DNA of 64,000 nucleotides from Rana temporaria (Eukaryota > Chordata > Amphibia > Anura > Ranidae). The notes under the pieces are model-generated. The model did no database searches. It had not been told where the DNA came from and saw only the letters and a program-made list of their open reading frames with translations. The DNA lies in contig NC_053489.1 in NCBI RefSeq assembly GCF_905171775.1, positions 147,523,642-147,587,641 on the forward strand. Direction: 5' to 3'. Made by a program: the position numbers and the translations under genes. This document shows, one piece after another, positions 46,312 to 57,775 of the stretch (its first letter is position 1; every line of letters begins with the position of its first letter).

Positions 46312-46684
46312 AGGTTTCTCCCTAGTAGTGCTGTGTATGAAAGGCACTCCAGTGCACTGTTGGACAAGTCAGAGCTATTGGTTACATGAGGACTCAAAAG
46401 TAGTTAAAGAGATTGGAATCAGCAATCTGAAACGATGTGTTGAAAAATGTCATTTTTCTGACACAAAACTGGCATAAACCGAATAAGGTGATGTTAATTG
46501 CTGGCAGTTTATGTACCAAGAGTAATTGGAAAGGGGTTGGTAACCCTAAAAGACAGATGGCTGAGGCTGATACAGTGGGTAAGGGGGTGGTTCCCTGACA
46601 GATGCCAAAGAAGTAGGCCCCCTACAGTCCTGGGACACTAGTTCTGGGGGAGATATAAGGACCCTGGGCAGGTTTCAGAATTAA

Positions 46685-47076
46685 GCCCTGTACACATGAA
46701 CGATTTGTCTGATGAAAACGGACCGATGGACTGTTTTCATTGGACGAACTGATCGTGTGTGGGCCCCATGTTTTTTTTCTCCATCGGTAAAAAAAAAATA
46801 GAACCTGTTTTAAATTTTTCCTATGGATAAAAAAACGATAGAAAAAAACGTCTGTGGGGAAGTCCATCGGTCAAAAATCCATGCATGCTCAGAATCAAGT
46901 CGACGCATGCTCGGAAGCATTGAACTTAATTTTTCTCAGCACGCCGTAGTGTTTTACGTCACCGCGTTGGACACAGGGGGATTTTTAACCGATGGTGTGT
47001 AGGCAAGACTGATGAAAGTCAATGAAAAAATCCATCGGATTCGATTCCATCAGATATCCGATCGTGTGTACAGGGC
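46685..47076. mobile_element. MITE, GCCCTGTACACA family
   Basis: Starts GCCCTGTACACATGAACG and ends CGATCGTGTGTACAGGGC, with TTAA on both sides. The interior is collinear with 53781-54183, including the CATGCATGCTCAGAATCAAG block. Flanks allow TTAA or an altered TWA duplication. Confidence 0.7.
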
Positions 47077-47363
47077 TTAAATGTTTATGGAAGCACACCC
47101 AAAAATAGATGCGGGAAGGTTTCAGTAAAGGCCAAAGCAGAGTGTCAGTGAGGAATAGAAAGGGACACCAAAGGAGGCATTGGGTAGGGTTCCCCTTTAC
47201 AAAAAAAAAATAACGTCAGACAGGTCTGACCCCTCATAAGAGGTGCCAAAATGAGGAATTGGTGTGTTTCTCCCTCCAGTGCAAAATAAAAGGAGGGGGG
47301 TTATGTGACAATGTGGTGCCCTGTCAAAGTGTTAAAAGGCAGTCCGGGCCAGGTCTTGTAGAA

Positions 47364-47803
47364 TATCATCAAAAAGTTCATTTATTTCAGTAATTAAATT
47401 CAAAAAGTGAAACTCGTATATTATATGGATTCATTACACACAGTGATATATTTCAAGCATTTCTTTCTTTTAATTTTCATGATAATGGCTTGCAGCTAGT
47501 AAAAATCCAAGATTTAGTATATGAGAAAATTAGAATATTGTAAATATATTGTTTCCTGAGCCTTTAAATGGTCTCTCAGTCTGGTTCAGTAGGTTACACA
47601 ATCATTGGGGGAGATTGCTGGCTTGACAGTTGTACAGAAGGCAGTCATTGACACCTTCCACAAAGAGGGTAAGTCACAACAGTAATTGCTAAAGAAGCTG
47701 GCTGTTCACAGAGTGCTATATCCAAAAGTTGGAAAGTTGTAAAGTTGAGAGAAAGGAAAAGGTGTGGTAAAAAAAAGGTGCACAAGCAACAGGGTTAACC
47801 GCT
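47364..47803 (+). mobile_element. Tc1/mariner 5'-end fragment
   Basis: The opening AATATCATCAAAAAGTTCAT and the long AT-rich lead belong to a Tc1-type inverted repeat region. The end (47690-47790) reads as a broken transposase N terminus with an IAKEAGCSQSAI helix-turn-helix phrase. It is truncated at about 47803. Confidence 0.55.
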
Positions 47804-48400
47804 GTCACGTACCTTCAGGTAGAGCCTGACAAGCAGAGGAAGGCCTCTCGTAAAGCCCCGATTCAAGGACCACTGAGTTTGCAATAGCGGGCGCGAGAGC
47901 ATGGTGAGGCAGGAGTGCCTGCAATGTTCTCCATAGGAGGTGAGCAGGTGAAGCAGTCGGCAGCAGTAATAGAGCTGCAGGCTATGGCTGTGGATGCAGG
48001 CACATTGTGGATGCAGTGGTGCTGTAGAAGCAGGTAGGTTGCAGGTGCCGTAGTACTGCGGATGCAGGTACAAAGAGGCTGCAGCAAGTGGAGGAGACTG
48101 GTGCAGAGTCAGACAAGCCAGGTTATACATGGAATATCAGGTACATCAGAGTAAATAATGGTCAAAGTTCAGGCAGAGGTTTGACAACGGGGAATCAAGC
48201 AGATAAAGAAGAAACAATTTAAAGCAAGCCGGGGTCAGGAGTGGAGAGAATCACAGTAGTCAGGATGCTGTGTCACAGACAGATCAAAGGCAGGCACAGG
48301 AACAGGATACAGGGGAAAGCTGCAGATCAGACAGCAAAGCCCTAATTCATCTGCCATCCTTATATATGGCCTTTGGGCGCCAATGCTGCCCCGGTATCAC
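47804..48400. repeat. Unclassified dispersed repeat-like DNA
   Basis: GC-richer than its surroundings, starting GCTGTCACGTACC and rich in GCAGGT/GTGGATGCAG blocks. The 111-codon minus-strand frame (47795-48130) is a shadow of these repeats. No termini identified. Confidence 0.3.
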
Positions 48401-48719
48401 CTTTGTAACGTATGCCTAAATGGTTAATCATTTGCATATGGGATTTCATAAAATGGAGGCTTCGTAAACGGCTTTGTTCCAATCTCCTGACTGTAAACAC
48501 GGAAGCGATGTCACAACGTCACTCCCGGTTTACTCAGCTGCCAATGGTGCAGGATTTAAAAAAATATATACAGTATTCATAATCACCAATTTCGGTGATC
48601 TGAATACTTTGAAGTGCAAAGGAAGGATTGGGCATCTCTCCATAAAGAGTACCTGTCACTACCTATTACTGTCACAAGGGATGTTTACATTCCTTGTGAC
48701 AGCAATAAAAGTGATCAAA

Positions 48720-49108
48720 TAAATAAAAAAAAACACAATTTAATAATATAAAAAGGAATACAAAAAATAAGAAAAAAAATATAAAAATGTTAAAGCGCCC
48801 CTGTCCCTGCGAGCTCGCGCAGCAAAGAAAACGGAAGTCGCGCCGGCATATGTAAACGGTGTTAAAATCACACGTGAGGTATCGCCGCGATCGTCAGAGC
48901 AAGAGCAATAATTCTAGTCCTAGACCTCCTCTGTAACTCTAATATGATAACCGTAAAAAAAAATTAAAGTGTCGCATATATAGATTTTTAGGTACCGTCG
49001 TTTGTTGCCATTCCACGAGTGCGTGCAATAATAAAGCGTGACATGTTTGGTATCTATTTACTTGGTTTAACATCATCTTTCACATTATATAAAAAAACTG
49101 GGCTAACG
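48720..49108. repeat. Dispersed repeat (AAAGCGCCCCTGTCCCTGCG block)
   Basis: Contains GCGAGCTCGCGCAG, GGTATCGCCGCGATCGTC and GTCGTTTGTTGCCATTCC phrases that I recall as common in ranoid genomes. Non-coding; the superfamily is unknown to me. Confidence 0.35.
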
Positions 49109-49112
49109 TTAA

Positions 49113-49209
49113 GCCCTGTACAGACGATCGGTTCATCTGATGAAAGCGGAACGATGGACCGTTTTCATCGGACGAACCGATTGTGTGTGGGCCCCATCGG
49201 CTTTTTATC
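49113..49209. mobile_element. MITE left-half fragment, GCCCTGTACAGA family
   Basis: GCCCTGTACAGACGATCGG and a CGGACGAACCGATTGTGTG inner palindrome match 53781-53865. It breaks off before the middle of the element. Confidence 0.6.
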
Positions 49210-50334
49210 TGTAGCGGGGTATCGCCCTTTCTGATGTGATACTAAAGACTACCTTTGCTGATCGTGAAGGATCTCAGCTCCCTCCTGTGGAAGAGTTGGG
49301 TTAGAGCCACCTGTTTACAATTCATCCTGGTACCGCAGTGAATGTTGGGGGATTGAGCTCAGAAGGAGAAGAGACTCCATTTGCCCTGGCCTGTAATGAA
49401 CTACATTACCCAGAGAGCAGCTGGGCCACCCCAAGATGCTTTGCCTTCCGCACCGCCTGCTAAGGGAGGTAATTTAAGGGAGAGAACGTGTTTGGCACGC
49501 TCTCTCGGGACCGCCTCTTCAACCCAGGAGGACACTGCGAGGAGTGTCTCCACAGGGAGTAGGCCACAGTTGAGGCCTACATATGCCGGGGCAGAGTGGC
49601 TTTGAGAAGGACGGAGTTTCTGCCGGAGTCATCAGACGAGATCCCAGTAACCCTGTGACCTGTCTGAGGACCGGAAACTGCTGACCGACCGAACCGTGTG
49701 CCGTGGAAGCACAAGGCCCGAACTGGTTGGGTGAGACAGGCATTTGCCTGAAAGTACAGTTGGTCTTGCAGAAGGGCGGATTGTTGACTTCCATCTGTAT
49801 GGTTTGACGATCCAGGAACCTTTTAAAAGTTTACTATTACCCTTTTGGACTATAAGTTGTTCTTTGCGTGCCATTGCATGCCAACGAATAAGTGCACGGA
49901 CTGTTAGTAGGAGACCATACTGAAGTTTGGCCTGGGACGCCAGGCCATCCTAATTAGCTATAGATATAATACACTAGGGTTATCTATTAAGAGTTGTATA
50001 TTCACTATATTCGTTGCATTGCTCGTTGACCGAGTAATCAGCTCTACTGCTTTGACCAGTTCTACTACTTTATATTGTATTGTATAGAGGCAAGGAGCTG
50101 GGTGAGGTTTAGCAAGAGGGCCTTTCAATGTATATGTTCTGTTGAAAGAGTCCCCCTTGCCGTGTGCTCACACAGGTCTATTTGATGTTGCAGCCTAACT
50201 TTCTCTAAAGCCTTAATACTGTTGCTGATACTGCAGGGATCTGAAAATAGAGTGTCACTGTTTGCTTATGTTCTTTGTTCTTCTTTAAGTAAAGCATTAA
50301 TTTGGTTATCTTGAAGTCTGTGTGGGAAGAGGTT
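49210..50334. other. No recognised gene
   Basis: Begins TGTAGCGGGGTATCG, which could be an LTR start, but I found no matching end or second copy. Open frames are short. Confidence 0.3.
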
Positions 50335-51699
50335 AATATATCTTTTCATGTGACCCTGAAGAAATGAAACTTTGCTACAATGTAAAGTAGTGAGTGTACA
50401 GCTTGTATAACAGTGTACATTTTTTGTCCCTTCAAAATAACTCAACACACAGCAATTAATGTCTAAACCGCTGGCAACAAAAGTGAGTATACCCCTAAGT
50501 GAAAATGTCCAAATTGTGCCCAATTAGCCACTTTTTCTCCCCGCTGTCATGTGACTCGTTAGTGTTACAAGGTCTTGGGTGTGAATAGGGAGCAGGTGTG
50601 TTAAATGTTGTGTTATCGCTCATCTCACACTGGTCACTGGAAGTTCAACATGGCATAGAACTCTCCAAGGATCGGAAAAAAAAAAAAGAATTGCTGCTCT
50701 ACATAAAGATGGCCAGGCTATTAGAAGATTGCCAAGACCCTGAAACTGAGCTGCAGCACGGTGGCCAAGACCACACAGCGGTTTAACAGGACAAGTTCCA
50801 CTCAGAACAGGCCTCGTCATGGTCAATCAAAGAAGTTAGGGGGACATGCTTAGTGTCAAATCCAGAGGTTGGGTTTGGGAAATAGGTATATGAGTGCGGC
50901 CAGCATTGCTGCAGAAGTTGAAGGGGTGGGGGTCAGCCTGTCAGTGCTCAGACCATATGTCACACACTACATCAAATTGGTCTGCATGGCCGTCGTCTCA
51001 GAAGGAAGCTTCTTCTAAAGATGATGCACAAGAAAGTGCACAAACAGTTTGCTGGGGAGCTACAGTTCATTGAGGGGAAAATGAATGCCACCATGTAGTG
51101 TGACATACTGAAACAGAGCATGATCCCCTCTCTTTGGAGACTGGGCCACAGGGCAGTATTTCAACAACCACAAACACACCTCCAAGACGACCACGGTCTT
51201 GCAAAAGAAGCTGAGAGTAAAGGTGATGGACTGGCCAAACATGTTTTCAGACCTAAACCCTATTGAGCATCTGTGGGGCATCCTCAAATGGAAGGTGGAG
51301 GTTTGCAAGGTCTCTAACATATACCAGCTCTGTGATGTCTCAATGGAGGAGAGGAAGAGGACTCCAGTGGCAACCTGTGAAGCTCTGGTGAACTCCATGC
51401 CCAAGAGGGTTAAGGCAGTGCTGGAAAATAATGGTGACCACACAAAATATTGGCACTTTGGGCCCAATTTAGACATTTTCATTTAGTGGTGTACTCACTT
51501 TTGTTGCCAGTGGTTTAGAGATTAATGGTTGTGTGTTGAGTCATTTTAAAGGGAACAGCACATTTACACTGTTATACAAGCTGTACACTCACTACTTTAC
51601 ATTGTAGCAAAGTGGCAATTCTTCAGTGTTGTCACATGAAAAGATATAATAAAATATTTACAAAAATGTGAGGGGTGTACTCACTTTTGTGAGATACTG
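50335..51699 (+). pseudogene. Decayed Tc1/mariner element
   Basis: The right inverted repeat ends GAGATACTG before TA; the left end is truncated inside the repeat. The only sizeable frame left (51199-51486) encodes the C-terminal third of a Tc1 transposase, with DLNPIEHLWGILK holding the catalytic glutamate and the end MPKRVKAVLENN. Upstream, the helix-turn-helix and first two catalytic aspartates are spread over frameshifted remnants (50650-51190). Tc1 elements of this type have about 340 codons, so this copy is dead. It shares its 3' part with 25065-25410. Confidence 0.8.
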
Positions 51700-51701
51700 T
51701 A

Positions 51702-53777
51702 TGCAAGTCTAGAAATTACTTTTTACAACAGTTATTAAAAGCTGATATTAGAATATTCAGCTTTCTTTCTAAATGTAACTAAAATCAAGAAAGTTCACTT
51801 CTGTACCAGATCCTTTTTATTATCTTCAAATGACCAGACTGCATATGATAAAATATGCTTATTGTTACTACTATTGATCAGTTTTTTAGTGAGGACATTC
51901 TGAGAAGGTTACAAAGTATCTTCAAATGCCATCGACTCTAAAACCTAATCCCCAAAGAAACAAACACAATAGCTGAAAGAAGAGGCACTCTGGCATGATT
52001 TTACTTATTGGATGTACTTTATAAGCAGTTCAATTACTTAAAAAGATTATTTGCTTGCATGGTGTTCTCTAAACCAGAGAATATTACTTCTTAAGTTATT
52101 AGACTTTGGAATCTGAGAAAACAAAGATGACTAGTGCAATGGATTAGAGTAAGATAGCTTTAACCTAATTAAAGTATTAGATGAGGCAGGAAGAAGTCAG
52201 GATATGTGGGTAGCAGAACGTTATTTAGGTAGTAGTCTAAAGAGAATATAGCATTAAACTGCATGATAAGGAAATAATTGGAATTTGCAGTGAGGTACCC
52301 ATTTAGAAAGAAGTGTGTAGTATAAAAAAAAAAATATGTTATTGTCTTTAGAATGAATGTAAAATTTAGATATTGTATGTCTTGATATAATAACAGCAGT
52401 TTACCTTTATTACATTGTATTTGTAAATTAGGCTGCCAATAGGAAAATAACAAATGTCACAGAGGTGTTGGAAGCCCAGCCCTAGTCTATCTGAGCTCCA
52501 TGCACTGATTATTGCTAATGAATGGGGCTGTAGAGTGCTATGCCTCTGCTCGAGGATCTCGGGGGGGGGGTAGTCTCATCTGCTGGTGGAACCCCAAACT
52601 CTCCCCCCCTCTTTAGGTAGCTGACTGAGAGTAAAGGCAGAACTCCTCCGCAAACGCTGCTGACAGACCTTTAAGGCAGGCATGGGATGCTGACACCAGG
52701 TATGCTGCTGCACACTCTTTAGTGGTAGGAGAAAAAAACACAGGCAGGAAATCAACTAATTATAAAAAGAAGTCCACAAGAGATCTTCTTCACTCACCAT
52801 TCCCGTCACAGGGTACTACTGGGATTAGCACAGTGAACCAATCTTCACCCAACACGGCAGGCTTGGGGTCATGCCAGACCTTCAAGGACAGGGTCCCCTT
52901 TAATTTATTAGGGTCCACTGCCTTGGACCTGTACAGCACACCACCAGAGCAACCTGTGGTATAGCAATTTGACCAAGGCGCTGGATACCAGCTCTCCAAA
53001 GAGAAATGTTATAGGCAAAACCTCATTCTTCGGTATCGAGGCTTGGGTACCATACACTTTTGCCTTTTTTTTTATGAATGGATCCAATTGTATAGCTCCC
53101 TGGCCCTGACTAGGGCCCTTCTGAGGAGCATCATGTTAACCGTGACCAACACCTTAGACACTGGTGAAAAAACTGAGACACTACCCATGTTGGAGAGGTA
53201 ATATAAGGGAGGGGACTTCCTGTCTTGATGATGCCAGTGTCCATCACCTGAAGGTGGCCTATAACCCAAGTAGTAATTACTGGCTCTGTGTCCCATGATG
53301 TACTGTAACGAGATAATGAAAGCAGAAACTGTTGTTTAGACAGACCAGTGCTAGCAGCTGTGGATCAGTAGGGAACAATGTATCTGCCACTGTAGTTAAC
53401 CAATAGTTACCAAGTTGAGGCAGAGGCATGCTTCCAACATATGGGTGACATGGCTACCTAACTTTGTCAATTTTGTATCATGGAGATCCTTCTCATAACA
53501 ACTAATCAGACTCCAGTTACTATTTTTGCAGTTCATAGAAAGATATAGCTTTGCAGGTCAGACAGGAATGTATATGTGCTTTGGCAGCAGGAGCGCATTG
53601 CAAATGCATGTTCAGGTGGCTATGCATTAATTCAAAATAATTAATTATTGACCAATAGAGTAAGCCTCTCTAATGTTCTTTGAATCTAGTTTTTATGCAT
53701 TAGACTTGCAAATACAAGGGCTCATCTACACGTCCTTTAAAAACAAATCGATGTAACAACGCGATTCAAAGCAACAC
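51702..53777. other. No recognised gene
   Basis: 2.1 kb, AT-rich at first; short frames only. A G10 run lies at 52561-52570. Confidence 0.4.
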
Positions 53778-53780
53778 TAA

Positions 53781-54183
53781 TGCCCTGTACACACGATCGG
53801 TTCATCTGATGAAAACGGTCCGATGGACCGTTTTCATCGGACGAACAGATTGTATGTGGGCCCCATTGTTTTTTTTCCCCATCGGTGAAAAAAAATAGAA
53901 CCTGTTTTAAAATGTTCTGATGGTTAAAAAACGGATAGAAAAAAACGATCGTCTGTGGGGAAATCCATCGGTCAAAAATCCATGCATGCTCAGAATCAAG
54001 TCGACTCAGAAGCATTGAACTTCATTTTTCTCTGCATGTGTTTTACGTCACCGCGTTGGACACGATCGGATTTTTAACTGATGCTGTGTAGGCAAGACTG
54101 GTGAAAGTCAGCTTCATCGGAAATCTGATGAAAAAATCCATTGGTCCGTTTTCCTCGGATGAACCGATCGTGTGTATGTGGCA
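53781..54183. mobile_element. Harbinger-like MITE, TAA duplication
   Basis: Starts TGCCCTGTACACACGATCGG and ends CCGATCGTGTGTATGTGGCA, flanked by TAA at 53778-53780 and 54184-54186. The start closely resembles the TGCCGCGTACAGACGGTCG end of the autonomous element at 28720. Non-coding. Confidence 0.8.
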
Positions 54184-55144
54184 TAAAACATACACTTTCC
54201 TTAGCTTAGCAATGGAATTTATTTGCACTTATGCAGTAGTTACAGCAGTTTAAAGATGTCTAAAAGCAACACAAAGCTGGAACAAAGGCCTCTGTGCTTC
54301 ATTGCATCACATCATATCACTTACCTGTGCTGATTTAGAATTCCAAGACCATGCATGTGAAGCCTGTAGTCTCATATTGGTTGGATTTTTTCTTATACTT
54401 TTTTCTGTTTTTGCTGTACAAAATTTGCTATAAACTGTATGTACTGTACTTGACATTGACAATAGTTTATGTGTTTGCATAATCTATATACCATAATTTG
54501 TAGCACTGATTGCAGCACCACAAAATAATTTGGCACATTAAAAAATCATAATAAGAAAAAAATAATAATAGTAGTTTCCTAACATTAGGTTAGCAAAGAT
54601 TAACCACCTGCCGACCACTCACAGTACATATACTGCAAGGGGGTGGCAGGTACAATCACGTACATGTATGTGATCGGCTTTCATCTGGGTTTGTGATTGG
54701 ACACAGCACAAGTTTGGCAGCTCAAACAGCTAATTGGCTGTGTCCAATCACACACAGAGTTCTGTGTTTACAAAAATACAAAGTAAGGAAAAAAAACAGC
54801 CAGATAGTAAAGTAAAAGCAGCACATATTACACATTGTTAGACATAGAGTTAATCCCTTGATTGCCCCTAGATGTTAATTCCTTCCCAGCCAGTGTCATT
54901 AGTACAGTGTCAGTGCACAGTATTATGCCTGATCACTGTATTAGTGTCACTAGCATTGTTAGTGTCAGTTAGTGACCCTCCCAGATAGTCAGTTAGTGCC
55001 AGATTTCCCACCCCCTATCACAGTCCTACTATAAGTCACTGATCACCGCTGTTACCTGTATAGCCTCAGAGGTGCGGAAAATCCAGCATCTTTACCATAG
55101 TTTGTAGTCGCTATAACTTTCCCACAAACCGATATATATATATA

Positions 55145-56748
55145 CAGTTGTGTTCAAAATTATTCAACCCCCACTGAAATTGATTGTTTTGGCCAGTTTG
55201 ACATTGATTTTGATCATTCAGTCATCCTGCTTACAATTAAATCAAAGAGGCACGTGTAGGTCAGACAAATATAACATAACATTTATAATGAAATAACCAC
55301 AAATGTCTTTTCTGTGCTCACATCATTATCAGTTTTATTCAACCCCCAAGTGACATTCAATCTTAGTACTTAGTACAACATCCTTTTACAGTTATAACAG
55401 CTTTTAAACGTGAAGCATAGCTTGACACAAGTGTCTTGCAGCGATCTACGGGTATCTTCGCCCATTCGTCATGGGCAAAAGCCTCCAGTTCAGTCACATT
55501 CTTAGGCTTGCGCACTGCAACTGCTTTCTTTAAGTCCCACCAGAGGTTCTCAATCGGATTTAGGTCTGGTGACTGCGATGGCCACTCCAAAATGTTCCAG
55601 CCTTTAATCTGCAACCATGCTCTAGTGGACTTGGAGGTATGCTTGGCATCATTGTCCTGTTGAAAGGTCCAACGTCTCCCAAGCCTCAGGTTTGTGACAG
55701 ACTGCATCACATTGTCATCCAATATCTCCTGGTACTGAAGAGAATTCATGGTACCTTGCACACGCTGAAGCTTCCCTGTATCTGCAGAAGCAAAACAGCC
55801 CCAAAGCATGATTGAACCCCTACCATGCTTCACAGTAGGCAAGGTGTTCTTTTCATCATAGGCCTTGTTCTTCCTCCTCCAAACATAGCGTTGATCCATG
55901 GGCCCAAACAGTTTCATCAGTCCACAGAACACAATCCCAAAACTTCTGTGGTTTGTCCACATGACTTTTGGCATACTGCAGTCGACTCTTCTTATTCTTT
56001 GGAGACAGCAAGGGGGTGCGCCTGGGAGTTCTGGCATGGAGGCCTTCATTACGCAGTGTGCGCCGTATTGTCTGAGCAGAAACTTCAGTACCCACATCTG
56101 ACAAATCTTTTCTCAGTTCCTCAGCAGTCACACGGGGACTTTTCTCCACTCTACGCTTCAGGTAGCGCTCAGCAGTCGAAGTCAGCATCTTCTTTCTGCC
56201 ACGACCAGGTAGCGTTTCAACAGTGCCCTTAGCCTTGAATTTGCGAATGATGCTTCCTATGGTGTCTTTTGGTATGTTTAACATCTTTGCAATCTTCTTA
56301 TAGCCATTGCCCTTCCTGTGAAGAGTAGTCACCTCTTCTCTTGTCTTCCTGGACCATTCTCTTGACTTCACCATGTTTGTAACCACACCAGTAAATGTCT
56401 AGAAGGAGCTGAGTATCACAGTCATTTTAAAGCTGCCTAATTAATGCTTATTAGGCTTTATTGCTGCTCCCTGACATCCGCAGGTGTTTTCAATACCTGA
56501 TTGAATACACTTCAATGAACCTCTGTTCTTCAGAGTGGTAGTCTTTAAGGGGTTGAATAATTTTGTAAATGAAGAATTCACAAAATAAACATTTACTACT
56601 GTATTACAAAACCAATTGATGTCATTTTAGTTGCATATGGTTCTTTAAGAAGTCCTTGTAGGATTTCATTCTGAATACAATTACAAATGTACACTAAATT
56701 CCCTAAAACCCTTTACAGCATTGGGGGGTTGAACAATTTTGAACACAA

Positions 56749-56751
<3 letters not shown>
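55145..56751 (-). mobile_element. Full-length Tc1/mariner transposon, 1.6 kb
   Basis: The inverted ends read CAGTTGTGTTCAAAATTATT on the left and the inverse with small changes on the right, between TA dinucleotides (55143-55144 and 56752-56753). It contains one transposase gene on the minus strand with a single frameshift. Confidence 0.9.
55363..56386 (-). pseudogene. Tc1-type transposase with one frameshift
   Basis: The N-terminal frame (56386-55856) begins at MVKSREWSRKTREE or five codons earlier. It contains two helix-turn-helix regions (GYKKIAKMLNIPKDTIGSII and the RVTAEELRKDL part) joined by a GRGRKK hook, and reaches the first catalytic aspartate in VLWTDET. The C-terminal frame takes over near 55905-55915 at KLFGPMDQRYVWRRK. 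It holds the second aspartate (FQQDNDAKH) and the glutamate in DLNPIENLWWDLK, so the DDE triad is complete apart from the frame. Total length matches the roughly 340-aa family. A single indel separates it from an open gene. Confidence 0.88.

Positions 56752-56842
<91 letters not shown>
56752..56842. repeat. (TA)n microsatellite
   Basis: About 45 TA units with one interruption. The repeat also lies at the left of the Tc1 insertion (55130-55144), so the element probably inserted into this microsatellite. Confidence 0.9.
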
Positions 56843-56845
<3 letters not shown>

Positions 56846-57232
56846 ATATTATTAAAATATAAAAAATATTATTTTTAGCAAAATATATTTTGCCCTAAAT
56901 TTAAGAAGATTTTTTTTTTAGATATATTTATATAAGAAAGTAGAAAATATGTATTTTTTGTTTATACAATAAAAAATAAAAAAACACAGAGGTGATCAAA
57001 TACCACCAAAAGAAAGCTCTATTTGTGTGAAGAAATAAATATTTAAATGTTATTCGTGTACAATGTTACAATGTTGCATGACCACGCAATAAGATGCCCT
57101 GGTCATGAAGGAGTTAAACCTTCTAGTGGTCAATTGGTTAAAGTATAACTAAACCAAAAAACAAAACTGTAATATATTATAGATTACCAGTTCTTATATA
57201 TAGTGGCTGTATTAATTTCCATTGTTCAGCTT

Positions 57233-57775
57233 TGTAGTGCTTCACCCCCCCCCCCCCCCCGGGGCAAGACCATGCCAGTGTATAATATGTTAGTCTGGGC
57301 CAGGTTTTCCAGGAAACAAGCACACTAATGGCACAAGTGTGTTGCTGGCTTCATGTTAGAGACAGGGTTAGAGCTCAGGGATACCACGGCCCCACCCTCC
57401 CAAGGAGGTCAGCGTGTAAAAAGAGTAGTCAGAGGTGCACATCACACCATACTGTCCAGGTCAGGACAGACAAAGTCCTGAGCCTGTGAGAGATGGAGCA
57501 TCAGGTAGCTGCAAGATAAGAAGCCAAGCTGACAGAGGTGCAGTGTTTTGTGCACAAGCACTGGGAATGTGTGTTAGATGGTCTGGAGGACCAGTGTATG
57601 AGGCGTGAACAGTAAAGTTGTTGTATTGATGGTAAGAACCCCCTTCATGGGAAGATAATCATTTGTGAACTTTTCTTTTGTTTAAATAAAAGTGGGCAGA
57701 AAAAGCCCTGAAAACACACCTCTGGTGTGGCGTAAACTCACTTTTTTGCACTACCAATAAATTACAAATCCCCCA
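57233..57775 (+). repeat. LTR remnant related to 43648-44037
   Basis: Collinear phrases include GGGCCAGGTTTT, CCACCCTCCCAAGGAG and a GCAGAAAAAGCCCTGAAAAC/CCTGAAAAGAC stretch near the end. It is diverged (roughly 60% by eye). A C18 run is near the start. No partner LTR was found. Confidence 0.5.

Larger units (their letters stand above)
43648..47363 (+). mobile_element. Non-coding LTR retroelement, 3' LTR truncated
   Basis: The 5' LTR is 43648-44037 (TGTGACGG...TTTTCA). A primer site starting TGGGGCTCGG lies at 44042. The polypurine tract AAAAGGAGGGGGG (about 47288-47300) precedes a second LTR start (47304, TGTGACAATGTGGTGCC) that is cut off at about 47363 by a Tc1 fragment. The interior, less the solo LTR and the MITE nested in it, is about 2.1 kb with only short frames (such as 85 codons at 44041-44298). 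No gag or pol motif is visible, so it is a non-autonomous or heavily decayed element. Confidence 0.65.
54600..57141. mobile_element. TTAA-flanked non-autonomous element, interrupted by Tc1
   Basis: TTAACCACCTGCCGACC at 54600 and the complement of TTTAACCAATTGACC at the right end give TTAA flanks and weak inverse ends. The right part (56880-57141) shares GGTGATCAAATACCACCAAAAG-type sequence (inverse) with 19760-19800 in the related element. The Tc1 copy 55145-56751 is inserted in a TA repeat inside it. Confidence 0.6.

Noticed and set aside
56687..56878. Frame encoding Tyr-Ile repeats
   Set aside because: It is only the translation of the (TA)n microsatellite.
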